This document shows, piece by piece, positions 1 through 9,327 of a stretch of DNA of 64,000 bases; the stretch's first letter is position 1, and each line of letters opens with the position of its first letter. The stretch spans positions 62,001 through 126,000 of the forward strand of contig JADJSK010000012.1 in the NCBI GenBank assembly GCA_016711705.1, given 5' to 3'. Source of the stretch: Candidatus Brachybacter algidus. Lineage in GTDB: Bacteria; Bacteroidota; Bacteroidia; Chitinophagales; Saprospiraceae. A program made the position numbers and the translations under genes. The notes under the pieces were generated by a model. That model saw only the letters and a list, made by a program, of their open reading frames with translations. It did no database searches and had not been told where the DNA came from.

Positions 1-25
1 ATCTATTTTTCGAAAGATTTACAAT

Positions 26-241
26 ATGAGCAGGAGTAAGGTTTCAATCTTGCTATTTTTTGGCTTTTTACTTCAATCTTGTTCGTCCATGAACTCCGCA
101 GAAATAAACTACACAAAGGATCCCGAAATGGAGATTGGAAATGATGCCGGTCGGAATTTTCAGAATTATGTTTATAGTATAAGGGAGGGAAGCACTCCGG
201 CAGGGGCTTCTAAGGCAAGTGGAGGATGTGGGTGTAATTAA
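26..241 (+). CDS. DUF4266-type small lipoprotein
   Basis: A 71-residue lipoprotein. A hydrophobic leader of about 17 residues ends in the lipobox LLQSCSS (Cys19). The body has the DUF4266 pattern: a short charged centre, YSIREGS, and a Gly/Cys-rich tail ending GGCGCN. It precedes a DUF3570 protein, the usual partner. In Bacteroidota and Proteobacteria these two families often accompany an ApbE flavin transferase and a thioredoxin-like protein, which would lie left of the window. Its biochemical role is unknown; the C-terminal Cys pair suggests metal or redox chemistry, which is inference. Confidence 0.8.
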   Translation: MSRSKVSILLFFGFLLQSCSSMNSAEINYTKDPEMEIGNDAGRNFQNYVYSIREGSTPAGASKASGGCGCN

Positions 242-577
242 AGGAAGATTAGGATTAATTAAAATACTTTATAATTAAAGCTATTAATCAATTTAAGGTT
301 GAAATTAGAAGTCAGAAGTCAGAAGTCAGAAGTCAGTTCACCGATAATGCTTTGCTTCCAAAATCAAAAATATAACTTGAGAAAAAGGGAACGAAGATGA
401 CGCAGATTATTATGATAAAAAATGATGCAAATTGTCGAATAGTAGATTTTCCCCCTCGTCTGATGGGGCCAAGGGGGAGTCAATGATAAATACACTTTCT
501 TTTATTTATAATCAATCAATTAATAAGATATTGCTTTTAACTAAAACACTTAAATCCCAAAACGCTACTTTTCTAAT
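242..577. other. intergenic region with AGAAGTCAG tandem repeat
   Basis: This 336 bp gap between the DUF4266 and DUF3570 genes holds about four tandem copies of the nonamer AGAAGTCAG near 306-336. A C/G-rich tract (CCCCCTCGTC ... GGGGGAGT) at about 450-480 resembles degraded copies of the C-rich element found elsewhere in the window. No ORF or RNA gene is seen. Confidence 0.5.
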
Positions 578-1786
578 ATGATCAAAAGACATTTAATACT
601 TGCAGCTTTAGTCCTCTCACAATTGTGTGTGAAGGCGCAGGTATTAATAGATTCTGTTGGAACGAAGGTCAGGAAAACAGAGATAGAACTCGTATATAAC
701 CATTATCTGCAAGATGGAAATAACTCAGCAGTGACAGGTGGTATTGGCACAGAAAAACTAACAGTATTCGGTCCATCAGTAAGTATCGTCAAAACGAATG
801 GATCAAATGCATTCAAGATAAATCTCGGTGCAGACATCATTTCTTCGGCTTCAACGGACAAGATCGACTATGTCGTTTCCTCAGCATCCAGTAGAGATTC
901 CAGATATTATACGGATATGAGTTATGAACGAAAAACACAAAGTGGCCTTGGGATAAATGGCGGCTTATCTTACTCGATCGAAAGTGATTATTTTTCACAA
1001 GGATATAAGTTGGGCATCAATAAAAGCAATAAGGAAAAGGAGCGATATTGGTTTGTAAATTTTCAATATTTTAATGACGATCTGAGATGGGGCCGCATTA
1101 ATCCGGAACATTTTAAACCGGTCAAACTTATTTATCCCTCTGAACTCCGCGACAGAGAATGGTTTGACTCACCAAAGCGACATTCATTTAATTTAAAAAC
1201 AGGATTTACACAGACAATTAACAAGCGTAATATATTGGGAATTTTTCCTGAATTAGCTTATCAGCAGGGGCTTTTGTCGACACCATTTCATAGGGTTTAT
1301 TTCACAGATAATGGAGTGACAGTGGAACAATTACCATCGGTAAGACATAAAGCAGCACTAGCCATAAAATTGAATACGGCTATTAATTCCAAATACATTT
1401 TAAAAAATGGAATTCAAGTATACACAGATGATTTTGGCATAAGGGCGCTCTCATTTGAACATGAATCAATGATTAAAATTAACCCATTTTTCTCTATACT
1501 TCCAAACTTCAGGATCAATACTCAAAAGGCGTCGAAATATTTTGCACCATTTCAACAACATGCTAAAACAGAGGTATACTACACATCGGATTATGACTTG
1601 TCAGGATTTCAGAGTTATTTAATTGGAATGGGTTTCAAATATAATCCTTACATTTTTGCTACACGTAAAATACTCTTCAATACGCTAATTCTGCGCTATA
1701 GTTATATGTATAGGAGCAATGGCTTGCAAGCACATATCCTCTCACTTGTATTGCAAACAGCCGTGTTAAGAAAAAATAACAAATAA
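578..1786 (+). CDS. DUF3570 domain-containing outer-membrane protein
   Basis: A 402-residue protein with a signal peptide (cleavage near Ala20 of LCVKAQ) followed by alternating amphipathic strands rich in Tyr, Phe and Asn, as expected for a beta-barrel. Length, the opening motif on pairs of strands (ELVYNHYLQDGNNSAVTGG) and the end of the protein fit DUF3570. The partner DUF4266 lipoprotein is 337 bp upstream on the same strand. Family members are thought to form an outer-membrane component linked to flavinylation-associated extracytoplasmic redox loci; the function here is unproven. Confidence 0.82.
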   Translation: MIKRHLILAALVLSQLCVKAQVLIDSVGTKVRKTEIELVYNHYLQDGNNSAVTGGIGTEKLTVFGPSVSIVKTNGSNAFKINLGADIISSASTDKIDYVVSSASSRDSRYYTDMSYERKTQSGLGINGGLSYSIESDYFSQGYKLGINKSNKEKERYWFVNFQYFNDDLRWGRINPEHFKPVKLIYPSELRDREWFDSPKRHSFNLKTGFTQTINKRNILGIFPELAYQQGLLSTPFHRVYFTDNGVTVEQLPSVRHKAALAIKLNTAINSKYILKNGIQVYTDDFGIRALSFEHESMIKINPFFSILPNFRINTQKASKYFAPFQQHAKTEVYYTSDYDLSGFQSYLIGMGFKYNPYIFATRKILFNTLILRYSYMYRSNGLQAHILSLVLQTAVLRKNNK

Positions 1787-1873
1787 TTGTGAGGGAAAAT
1801 ATCTCTTAACACTTCTAAAACATGGAAAGATTGAAGTAATGCTTTCCTTTGCATCAAATTAAAAAAAATTCCT

Positions 1874-4624
1874 TTGAGAAATATTCTTTTAATAACCGGT
1901 TTGCTGGTTTTATCTATAGTACTAAGAGCACAAAATATTCAACTGTCAGGTGTCGTAAAGGATAGATCAGATAGCAGTGCATTGATAGGCGCCAACGTGG
2001 CGATAAAATCATTACCGGATTCTATTACTATCGCAGTGGTAAGTACCAATGCGGATGGAGCATATAAAATAGGTGATATCAAGCCTGGTTCTTACCTAAT
2101 TCAATCAACATTTGTCGGTTATAAAACATACAAACGGGTCGTCGAGCTGGGTATTAATCCTCAGACAAATATTACAATCCTCATGGCGGGTGATGGAATT
2201 ACGCTGGAAGGTGTTGAAATAATTGGAAGAACACCTCCGGTGACACAAAAAGGCGACACCTCAGAAATCAGGGCTAATTCCTTCAAAGTTAACCCTGATG
2301 CCAATGCGGAAGATCTGGTGACGAAGATGCCGGGTATTACAAAGGTTGATGGCAAGTTGCAAGCGCAAGGAGAGGACGTAAAAAGAGTTTTGGTCGACGG
2401 CGCTGTGTTTTTTGGGAGTGATCCATCGGCAACGTTAAAAAACTTACCGGCAAATATGATTGATAAGATTCAGGTCTTTGACAAAGCAAGTGATCAAGCA
2501 CAATTTACCGGAATATCAGATGGAAATGAAGAGAAAACAATTAACATCATCACCAAACCAGACTTTAGACAAGGAAAGTTCGGCAGGGTCTTTGGGGGCT
2601 ATGCACCGGATGACAAATACAAAGCCGGTGGTGTTTATAACAGTTTCAATAAGTCACAAAGATTGACGATTATCGGTCAAACTAACAATATAAATGAACA
2701 GAATTTTGCGAACGATGATGTCGCAGCTATGCAAACTACCGGTGGTGGAGGAAGGGGTGGAAGCGGCGGAGGTCCAAGAGGCGGCAATAGTGGCAATCCG
2801 TTTCAAACCAGTAGTTCAGGAGGAATCGTTACAACACATGCATTAGGCATAAATTATTCTGATAAATGGGCGAATAAGGTCACATTTCAGGGAAGTGCTT
2901 TTGGCAGCATGAACGAAACAGATCTTGTACAATCCACTTTTAGACAATATACATTTGATCAGAAATACAATGAAGTATATAATGCTAACAAGAATGGTAC
3001 CTCTTTAAAGTTAAATGCAAAGATTACCTATGACATAGATTCATTTCAATCCATCATTTATACACCTACTTATAACTATGGGTATAGTAAATCAAACTAT
3101 TTGACCAATGGCCAGATATTCATATCGGATGCATTGAAGAGTAGCAATGATACCAGGATCAATAGTGATGGCATGAATACAACATTCAATAATGAGTTGA
3201 TGTATCGATTGCGATTGAATAGAAATGGCAGGTCATTTTCTGCAAGAATAAATCAGGCTTATTCAAGCAGTTTGCCGACTACTAATCAAATATTGATGAC
3301 CACAACAATAGATTCTGCAACATTGATAATGTTGGATCAACAATTAGTAGAGAGCAATAATTATAATCGATCATATGTAGGTGAAGTGAACTTTATAGAG
3401 CCGCTTGACAAAGAAAACTCACTTGTGGTCAGTTACAATTACACCATCAAAAATAATGACATTGAAAAGAAGACATATGATGTAAGTAATGATCAAAGCC
3501 CAAATGAAGGCAATATTGAACAGAATTTGTCGAATGTTACAGACAATGATTACACAAGTCATAGACCGAAGTTGGACTACAGATTTAAAAGAAAAGAGTT
3601 TAACTTTTCTGCCAGCCTTGGATATCAATACAGCCTTCTTAAAAGTGATAGAACCTATCCTACAGAAGCAGCAGTGAGTAAGCATTTTGAAAATTTGCTT
3701 CCAGAGGCTTCAATTAGATGGAATATATCAAAATCAAAAAGCATGAGACTGTTCTACCGATCCGGAACACAAGAACCTTCTGTAAATCAACTTCAAAGTG
3801 TCGTAGATAACACGAATACTTTAAGTCTTACTTCCGGAAATCCAAATTTGGATCAAAGCACAAGCCATCGATTATTTATGAGATATTCTTTGATTGATAG
3901 TAAGACTGGTTCCAATTTCTTCATAGGTGGCGGTGGATCTGCCACTCAAAATTATATTGGAAACCAAGTCATTTATTCGAGAGTGGATACCACAATCTCA
4001 GGTTACGGTGTGCTTCCGGCGGGTGCACAATACTCTTATCCTATAAATTTAGATGGATATTATAATGGAAGAGGGTTTTTAAGTTACGGTTTACCTGTCT
4101 ATGTGATCAAATCTAATGTCAACTTTAACCTAAATGCCTCTTATACAAGTGCGCCAAGTCGAATCAACCAGCAAATTAATAATTCTAAGACGGCCAACTA
4201 TGGCGGTGGAGTTACTATCTCGAGTAATTTTAGTCAGAATCTTGACTTTACACTTTCTACACAGTTGAGTTATAGTGATGTGAAGAATGATATCAACTTC
4301 AATTCAGATAATTCTTATTTCAATCAAAACACTTCTGCCAAGATCAACTGGATCTTCTTCGAGCATTTTGTTCTGAATACGGACGCCACATATTACTACA
4401 ACCGGGGATTATCGAGCGATGTCAATACCAGTTATGCGCTATGGAATGCTGGAATCGGCTATAAATTTTTGAAGAGAAATGCTGCTGAGGTAAGGCTTCA
4501 GGCGTTTGATCTTTTGAATAATAATACGGCCATCGTACGTAATTTTTCAGAGACATATTATGAGGATGTGAGTTCGAATGTGCTGAATCGGTATTTTATG
4601 TTGATGTTTAGTTATAAGTTTTAA
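1874..4624 (+). CDS. TonB-receptor-like outer-membrane beta-barrel protein
   Basis: A 916-residue outer-membrane protein starting at TTG (MRNILLITG). It has a signal peptide to about residue 20 and a carboxypeptidase-regulatory-like domain at about 22-110 (LSGVVKDRSD ... GADGAY-type beta-sandwich). A plug-like segment follows at about 115-230 (DLVTKMPGITKVDGKLQAQG, then VLVDG and NLPANMIDKIQVFDK), then a Gly-rich insert near 290-310, and a long barrel of the PF14905-like family ending in Phe (LMFSYKF). No TonB box is obvious, so the protein may use the family's TonB-independent or an unknown energy route. Substrate cannot be predicted. Nothing nearby specifies a ligand. Confidence 0.85.
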   Translation: MRNILLITGLLVLSIVLRAQNIQLSGVVKDRSDSSALIGANVAIKSLPDSITIAVVSTNADGAYKIGDIKPGSYLIQSTFVGYKTYKRVVELGINPQTNITILMAGDGITLEGVEIIGRTPPVTQKGDTSEIRANSFKVNPDANAEDLVTKMPGITKVDGKLQAQGEDVKRVLVDGAVFFGSDPSATLKNLPANMIDKIQVFDKASDQAQFTGISDGNEEKTINIITKPDFRQGKFGRVFGGYAPDDKYKAGGVYNSFNKSQRLTIIGQTNNINEQNFANDDVAAMQTTGGGGRGGSGGGPRGGNSGNPFQTSSSGGIVTTHALGINYSDKWANKVTFQGSAFGSMNETDLVQSTFRQYTFDQKYNEVYNANKNGTSLKLNAKITYDIDSFQSIIYTPTYNYGYSKSNYLTNGQIFISDALKSSNDTRINSDGMNTTFNNELMYRLRLNRNGRSFSARINQAYSSSLPTTNQILMTTTIDSATLIMLDQQLVESNNYNRSYVGEVNFIEPLDKENSLVVSYNYTIKNNDIEKKTYDVSNDQSPNEGNIEQNLSNVTDNDYTSHRPKLDYRFKRKEFNFSASLGYQYSLLKSDRTYPTEAAVSKHFENLLPEASIRWNISKSKSMRLFYRSGTQEPSVNQLQSVVDNTNTLSLTSGNPNLDQSTSHRLFMRYSLIDSKTGSNFFIGGGGSATQNYIGNQVIYSRVDTTISGYGVLPAGAQYSYPINLDGYYNGRGFLSYGLPVYVIKSNVNFNLNASYTSAPSRINQQINNSKTANYGGGVTISSNFSQNLDFTLSTQLSYSDVKNDINFNSDNSYFNQNTSAKINWIFFEHFVLNTDATYYYNRGLSSDVNTSYALWNAGIGYKFLKRNAAEVRLQAFDLLNNNTAIVRNFSETYYEDVSSNVLNRYFMLMFSYKF

Positions 4625-5212
4625 AATTAGAAATTAGAAGTCAGAAATTAGAATGATTTGGTGGAAGGATGGGTGTTTTGTGTCAACAACTATACAGAGT
4701 AGTTATATCATGAATTGTTATACGAAACGCAAATATAAATAAGACTAATTATATAATTCCTTTTAGTATAAGCTATGCAATAAATTAAGATCAAGCCTTG
4801 ATGACATAAAACTTTTATTTGGCAGATTCCTCCTTCCAGTCGGAATGACAAAACCTTTGTTTGGAGGGGGTAAAAAATGGGGCGGCGCAGCCGCCCATTT
4901 TTTACCCATATCCCATAAACTTTAGTGTCTTTCCGAGCGAAGCGAGGAATCTTTATTCATTAAGTCTTTTCTTTTTTCCTTGGTGCAATTTGTTATACAG
5001 CTTTAATAAACGACTTTCATAGCGAATATTATTTCTTAATTGTCCTACTATCGCATCCCAAAACGAAACCCAGCTCGGTATTGTAAAGCTCGGTATTATA
5101 TGGCAAATTATTGGCCAATTATATAATTCCAATTCCTGTAAGATATTCCAAAACTAAATTGAGTCCGGTTTTTTCATGAAATAATTCCTTTTCACATATC
5201 ATACTTCCACAT
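4625..5212. other. gene-free region with nested inverted repeats
   Basis: No plausible gene lies here. The left edge carries the dispersed TTAGAAGTCAGAAATTAGAA motif at about 4625-4653. A nested inverted-repeat element is annotated separately at 4824-4952. The rest is AT-rich and featureless by eye up to the rplY terminator. Confidence 0.45.
4824..4952. repeat. nested inverted repeat, MITE-like
   Basis: The outer arms are 4824-4850 (AGATTCCTC ... CGGAATGACA) and 4926-4952 (TGTCTTTCCGAG ... GAGGAATCT), imperfect reverse complements of each other. Inside sits a second hairpin with arms 4868-4886 and 4890-4907 (GGGTAAAAAATGGG(G)CGGC over a 3-nt GCA loop, one bulge). No transposase is encoded. 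Size and structure fit a non-autonomous palindromic element. Confidence 0.55.
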
Positions 5213-5245
5213 AAAAAAAGTGTCCGACCGCAAAATCGAACACTT
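5213..5245 (-). terminator. rho-independent terminator after rplY
   Basis: On the minus strand a 10-bp stem with one mismatch (AAGTGTTCGA ... TCGGACACTT) encloses an 8-nt loop and runs into a run of seven T. It lies about 42 bp past the rplY stop codon. Confidence 0.75.
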
Positions 5246-5286
5246 GTATGATACTTATAAATTTAGTCTAATAAAATTGGAAAGAA

Positions 5287-5859
5287 TTACTCTTTCGCAG
5301 CAGCACTTCTAAGCGCACGAGGGATCTCGATGCTAACTACAGGAATACTTGCATTTTGTTGGATATCAATGCCATCTACTGCGATGATATCTTTTATTCT
5401 AAGTGACTGACCTAGTTCAAGTCCGCTGATGTCTACGAATAGTTCATCAACCATCTTCTCAGGAGTTGTTTTAACCTTCACTTTACGAACAGATTGGATT
5501 AATTTACCACCTAATTTAACACCCGGGCTGCTGCCTCGTGGTTTAAGTGGAATCTCCAATTTAACTGCTTGTCCAGCTACCAATTCAAGGAAATCAACAT
5601 GAACGATATTGTCCTTTACAGGATGGAATTGGATAGCTTTAAGAATTGATCTTACTTTTTTGCCTTCGATATCCAATTCAGCAACTTTAAAATCGCCAGT
5701 AAATACCAAATGACGCAATTCACTTTCTGTTGTTTGAAAGTGGATGACCTCTTTAGAACCGTAAAGTACGCATGGAATACCAGCAGAAGCGCGGACGGCT
5801 TTAGTTGCTTTTTTTCCAACGTCAGTTCGTGGAGTGCCTTTTATTGTCATTGAGTTCAT
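5287..5859 (-). CDS. rplY: 50S ribosomal protein L25 (Ctc form)
   Basis: A 190-residue protein with the two-domain Ctc layout. The N-terminal L25 domain at about 1-95 (RTDVGKKATKAVRASAGIPC, VLYG, then FHPVKDNIVHVDFLEL) binds 5S rRNA. The C-terminal beta domain at about 100-185 (PLKPRGSSPGVKLGG, VDISGLELGQSLRIKD) is typical of the long form. Two Met codons (1 and 4) are possible starts. It is monocistronic, with a clear promoter at 5898-5926 and a terminator downstream. Confidence 0.95.
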   Translation of the reverse strand: MNSMTIKGTPRTDVGKKATKAVRASAGIPCVLYGSKEVIHFQTTESELRHLVFTGDFKVAELDIEGKKVRSILKAIQFHPVKDNIVHVDFLELVAGQAVKLEIPLKPRGSSPGVKLGGKLIQSVRKVKVKTTPEKMVDELFVDISGLELGQSLRIKDIIAVDGIDIQQNASIPVVSIEIPRALRSAAAKE

Positions 5860-5897
5860 GAGCTGTATGTTTTTATACCCTTTTTAATAATGGAGTG

Positions 5898-5926
5898 CAA
5901 AGGTACTTATTTTTCTGAAATCTCAA
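5898..5926 (-). promoter_or_regulatory. Bacteroidota-type promoter for rplY
   Basis: On the minus strand TTG (5926-5924) is followed after 18 bp by TACCTTTG (5905-5898), matching the Bacteroidota -33/-7 consensus TTG ... TAnnTTTG. It lies about 39 bp upstream of the rplY start. Confidence 0.65.
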
Positions 5927-6268
5927 AATAAAAGAATAAATAATTATTAATTAAGTGTTGATTGTGAATATTTTACCACCATAAAAATACAATAGGGCTA
6001 TAAAGAGAAAAAATAATATGTGTAATTGATTGAATCTGGTTGATAACAGAGATATACAAAGAGGAATAGCCGCTGGTCAATTATTTTATTGAAATAAGCA
6101 TATTGCATATAATATATATGGTTAAAGGCAAACCATGGCTTTTCAGAACTTAACAACTTGGTATCATTTTGTTTCACGGACAAAGGCAAGCCATGTCCCT
6201 GCAATTCTATCTACTGTTATACTTTAAAACTTTCTTATCTTTCGACTTCAATACAAGATTTCCTTTTC

Positions 6269-7357
6269 ATGGTAGATTATAATAATCCCAATCTATTGGT
6301 TACCCCCAATAAGGTCCGTTCCGGCAAGATCGAATGGCGCAGCCCATCCAATATAGCCCTGATCAAATATTGGGGTAAGTATGGCCAGCAATTGCCTTGT
6401 AACCCTTCCATAAGCTTTACGCTGGATGCGGCTTATACGGAGACTACGCTGGAATACGGTCCTAAGATGACAGATAAACCTGGTGTTTCAGTTGATTTTT
6501 TATTTCACAATCAACATAATAAGCCATTTTCAGATAAAATAGAGCGATATCTGACCTCACTGCTACCTATCTATCCATTTCTTTCACAGATCGAATTGAC
6601 GATATTTTCTTCCAATAGTTTTCCACATTCTGCAGGAATAGCTTCATCTGCAGCAGCGATGAGTGCACTGGCATTATGCCTTTGTTCATTAGAAGATGAA
6701 TTGTTTGGTACGCTTTCTGATGATAAACAATTTGACCAAAAGGCATCATATCTCGCCAGACTTGGTTCTGGAAGTGCCTGCCGGTCCATTTATTCGAAAG
6801 CTGCCATCTGGGGTGAAACGCAGGAAGCACAGGAATCATCAGACCTTTATGCGGTTGGATGGGGACATCATTTACACCCGATTTTTGCGACATTTCATGA
6901 TGACATCCTTATCATAAGCAAAGAAGAAAAAGGGGTCTCTTCCACTGCCGGACATAAACTCATGGACGACAATCCTTATAGTGAGACGCGTTATATGACA
7001 GTGCAAGGGAGAATGAAGCAAATGCTGGCAGCTTTAAAAGCCGGTGATATAGAACTCTTCGGAGACATACTTGAGAAAGAAGCATATAGTCTCCACGGTC
7101 TCATGATGCTTTCCAATCCACCCTATTTATTGCTCAGACCCGGGACCGTCTCCGTTATAGAAAAGGTGCATGAATTTAGGCGAACAAATAAAATACCGCT
7201 TTATTTTACACTGGATGCAGGACCTAATGTACATTTGTTATACCCGGATTTGCACAAAGAAGTAGTTCAGGCCTTCATAAAAAATGAATTGCTGCGTTAT
7301 TGTTCAGAAGGTTCTTACATTCCGGACAAAGTAGGTAACGGACCAAAACAACTATAA
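6269..7357 (+). CDS. mvaD: diphosphomevalonate decarboxylase
   Basis: A 362-residue GHMP-superfamily enzyme. It decarboxylates mevalonate 5-diphosphate to isopentenyl diphosphate, the last step of the mevalonate isoprenoid route, which many Bacteroidota use. Visible motifs are the N-terminal PSNIALIKYWGK signature near residues 26-37, the GHMP-type glycine/serine loop SAGIASSAAAMSALAL near 119-134, and the late TLDAGPNVHLLY motif. The frame stays open upstream to 6158, but family alignment favours the ATG at 6269 (MVDYNNPN). It is followed 11 bp later by cvpA. Some Bacteroidota homologues may prefer related mevalonate phosphates, so substrate is by family only. Confidence 0.9.
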   Translation: MVDYNNPNLLVTPNKVRSGKIEWRSPSNIALIKYWGKYGQQLPCNPSISFTLDAAYTETTLEYGPKMTDKPGVSVDFLFHNQHNKPFSDKIERYLTSLLPIYPFLSQIELTIFSSNSFPHSAGIASSAAAMSALALCLCSLEDELFGTLSDDKQFDQKASYLARLGSGSACRSIYSKAAIWGETQEAQESSDLYAVGWGHHLHPIFATFHDDILIISKEEKGVSSTAGHKLMDDNPYSETRYMTVQGRMKQMLAALKAGDIELFGDILEKEAYSLHGLMMLSNPPYLLLRPGTVSVIEKVHEFRRTNKIPLYFTLDAGPNVHLLYPDLHKEVVQAFIKNELLRYCSEGSYIPDKVGNGPKQL

Positions 7358-7368
7358 AAGCACAGAAA

Positions 7369-7941
7369 GTGATCATAGATATCCTTTTAATTATTTTATT
7401 GACGCTTGGCTTTTATGCGGGCTATAGCAATGGTGTCTTTGGTGTAGCGCTTAAGATCCTATTGTTTTTAGGCTCGATATTACTTGCATTGAAACTCTTT
7501 CCCATCGTTTTTCTATTTATGGAAAACACCTTTACTGATATTACGCTTGTTTATTTTGTGTTTGGATTCATCCTTGTCCTCGGCATCGTATTTTTTTTAT
7601 ATCGCTTTCTTTCCCGTAAAATAGAATCCTGGGTTTCATCACACTCCATGAAACTGGCCACCAAGATCTCCGGCGGATTGATACTTTCTTTATTTGTATT
7701 GTTGTTGTGTAGTTTTGTTAGCGGCCGACTTGTAGGGTTAAAGGTTTTGAAAAGGGACAATTTGGATCAATCTTTAATATATCCACTTGTAGAGTCTATC
7801 GATAAAGGCGCAGGCACCCTGATGCGAAATACAAAAGCAACCATAGACAAGACTTTTGAGCAAAATGTAAAAACCATTAATCAGATCGATTCGAGACAGA
7901 AGGTGGATTCGGCGATGAAGAAGTCAGACGATAGACGATAG
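7369..7941 (+). CDS. CvpA family inner-membrane protein
   Basis: A 190-residue protein starting at GTG, with four predicted membrane helices at about 2-20, 24-46, 58-80 and 100-120, followed by a charged C-terminal tail. The opening IIDILLIILLTLGFYAGYSNG matches CvpA/colicin V production proteins, which are widespread and also linked to envelope stress. It follows mvaD by 11 bp and is probably cotranscribed. Specific function is unknown. Confidence 0.85.
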   Translation: MIIDILLIILLTLGFYAGYSNGVFGVALKILLFLGSILLALKLFPIVFLFMENTFTDITLVYFVFGFILVLGIVFFLYRFLSRKIESWVSSHSMKLATKISGGLILSLFVLLLCSFVSGRLVGLKVLKRDNLDQSLIYPLVESIDKGAGTLMRNTKATIDKTFEQNVKTINQIDSRQKVDSAMKKSDDRR

Positions 7942-8806
7942 ATACTAGAGGTCAGAGGTCAGAAATCAGAGACTAGATGTTAGAAAGTAATTCACCTGTA
8001 ATGGATTTCTGCCAAAATCACAACGTTAACCTAGTGAGTATAATTTACAATGTAAAAAGTAAAATGTAGTTGCGGAGATTTACCTCTTTTGAGGGGACAG
8101 GGGTAGGGCCATTCGCTTCTTTTTTATCGTTATGTGTATAGTGCTAAATATCAATGTTTTAAAAAGAAGATGAAAAAAGTCGCAACTTCCCCTCTGGCAG
8201 ATGCTTGCCCGCGTGAATAGGCGGGGGTGGCGGCAGCCGGGGTGTTGATTGGCGTCATAATACCATGTTTATGAAAATAATTTAAGCAACACATATTTAA
8301 TTTATCAACGAGTTACATATTAAAATTTTAGAGAACTGAATGACCTCCCTTTTGGGGGCAGGGGGGTCTTTGATTTATTCGTATTGCAATTGTTTGATTA
8401 ACAGCTAATTGTATGGTTAATAGAAGAAGTTAGATGTTAAAATTATTTTGTGATCAACTTCAACAACCCAACATGTTCCAAATACAACCTTGATATGGGT
8501 TGAACAATAATAGCTCCGGGTGAAACAGGGGGTTACGAATCAAATCTCTCCCAACCCCGGTAGGGGTTGAATAAAGAATGGTTGTTTTCAAAGATTAGAT
8601 TAATTACTTGTATAAAAAAAGTTGAACTGCAAGGACAGGTCACGACCTATCCCTACAGTTCAACTTTTTTTATCAGCATATTCCTAGCTTTTAATTACCC
8701 ACCCCACAAAGGTTTAGGACAGGAATAATTTCTATGGCACCACCCAACAAAAGATTTATGTCGTTTATTCAAAGTAGATTTACCTTCATTATTAAGAATA
8801 CGCTGC
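7942..8806. other. gene-free region with dispersed repeats
   Basis: This 865 bp region has no credible gene. It starts with AGGTCAGAGGTCAGAAATCAGA-like repeats (about 7948-7985). It holds three degraded C/G-rich elements at about 8085-8110, 8186-8245 and 8341-8371, and ends with the palindrome annotated at 8612-8673. It looks like a graveyard of short dispersed repeats. Confidence 0.45.
8612..8673. repeat. 62-bp palindromic repeat, copy 1
   Basis: A near-perfect inverted repeat centred at about 8642. The core GGACAGGTCACGACCTATCC resembles the core of the palindrome at 20187-20250, but the outer stem is different (GTTGAACTG / CAGTTCAAC) and still self-complementary. Outermost is an A7/T7 tract. 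It could act as a bidirectional terminator or a mobile palindrome. Confidence 0.6.
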
Positions 8807-9325
8807 ATGAAAACGACAATCATTTTATTACTGTTTCTATTGGGCTATATCAATGCATTTGGCCAAAAAAACATCGCTTACTCGAAGAAAATCGAAGTTG
8901 GCTACGATCTTTTTATGTTTAGAACTTTAATAATCGATCCGGGACCGAATTGGATGGGATACAATTTGGATGAAGACCAGAATGGGTTCGAAGTAAACTT
9001 TATAAACGGCGTCACAGCCTACGACCATTTCTTCGCAGGAGCCGGCGCAGGATATTTAAACTTTGAAGGAATTCATGGAGTCTCTGTCTTTGGCAATCTG
9101 GAATACTGGCCTTTGAAGAAAAGGATCAGTCCAATAATGGTGCTAAAAATTGGTTATGACCATATTTGGAATCAGTATGCCGGCGGACATGGCAATGCCA
9201 GAGTCGAATTTGGCTTAGGGGTTAATTATAAAATAAATAATAAATTAAATATTTATATTCAAAGTGGTTTATTGGTGGCACTTCAATCAAATCTGTTTCC
9301 ATTCAAACTTGGATTCAGATTTTAA
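8807..9325 (+). CDS. exported beta-barrel-like hypothetical protein
   Basis: 172 residues: a signal peptide (MKTTIILLLFLLGYINAFGQ), then short Gly/Tyr/Phe-rich strands ending in Phe (LFPFKLGFRF), the pattern of a small outer-membrane barrel. I do not recognise a family. It is convergent with murI, whose stop lies 2 bp away, and has no operon partner. Confidence 0.65.
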   Translation: MKTTIILLLFLLGYINAFGQKNIAYSKKIEVGYDLFMFRTLIIDPGPNWMGYNLDEDQNGFEVNFINGVTAYDHFFAGAGAGYLNFEGIHGVSVFGNLEYWPLKKRISPIMVLKIGYDHIWNQYAGGHGNARVEFGLGVNYKINNKLNIYIQSGLLVALQSNLFPFKLGFRF

Positions 9326-9327
9326 CA

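Noticed and set aside
2161..4403. Antisense or other-frame ORFs of 60-120 codons inside the barrel receptor and neighbouring genes
   Set aside because: They lie wholly inside well-supported genes, lack family motifs or leaders, and follow the codon phase of the real gene.
6158..6268. N-terminal extension of mvaD
   Set aside because: The extra 37 residues are Cys/Ser-rich with no family match; the ATG at 6269 fits known homologues.
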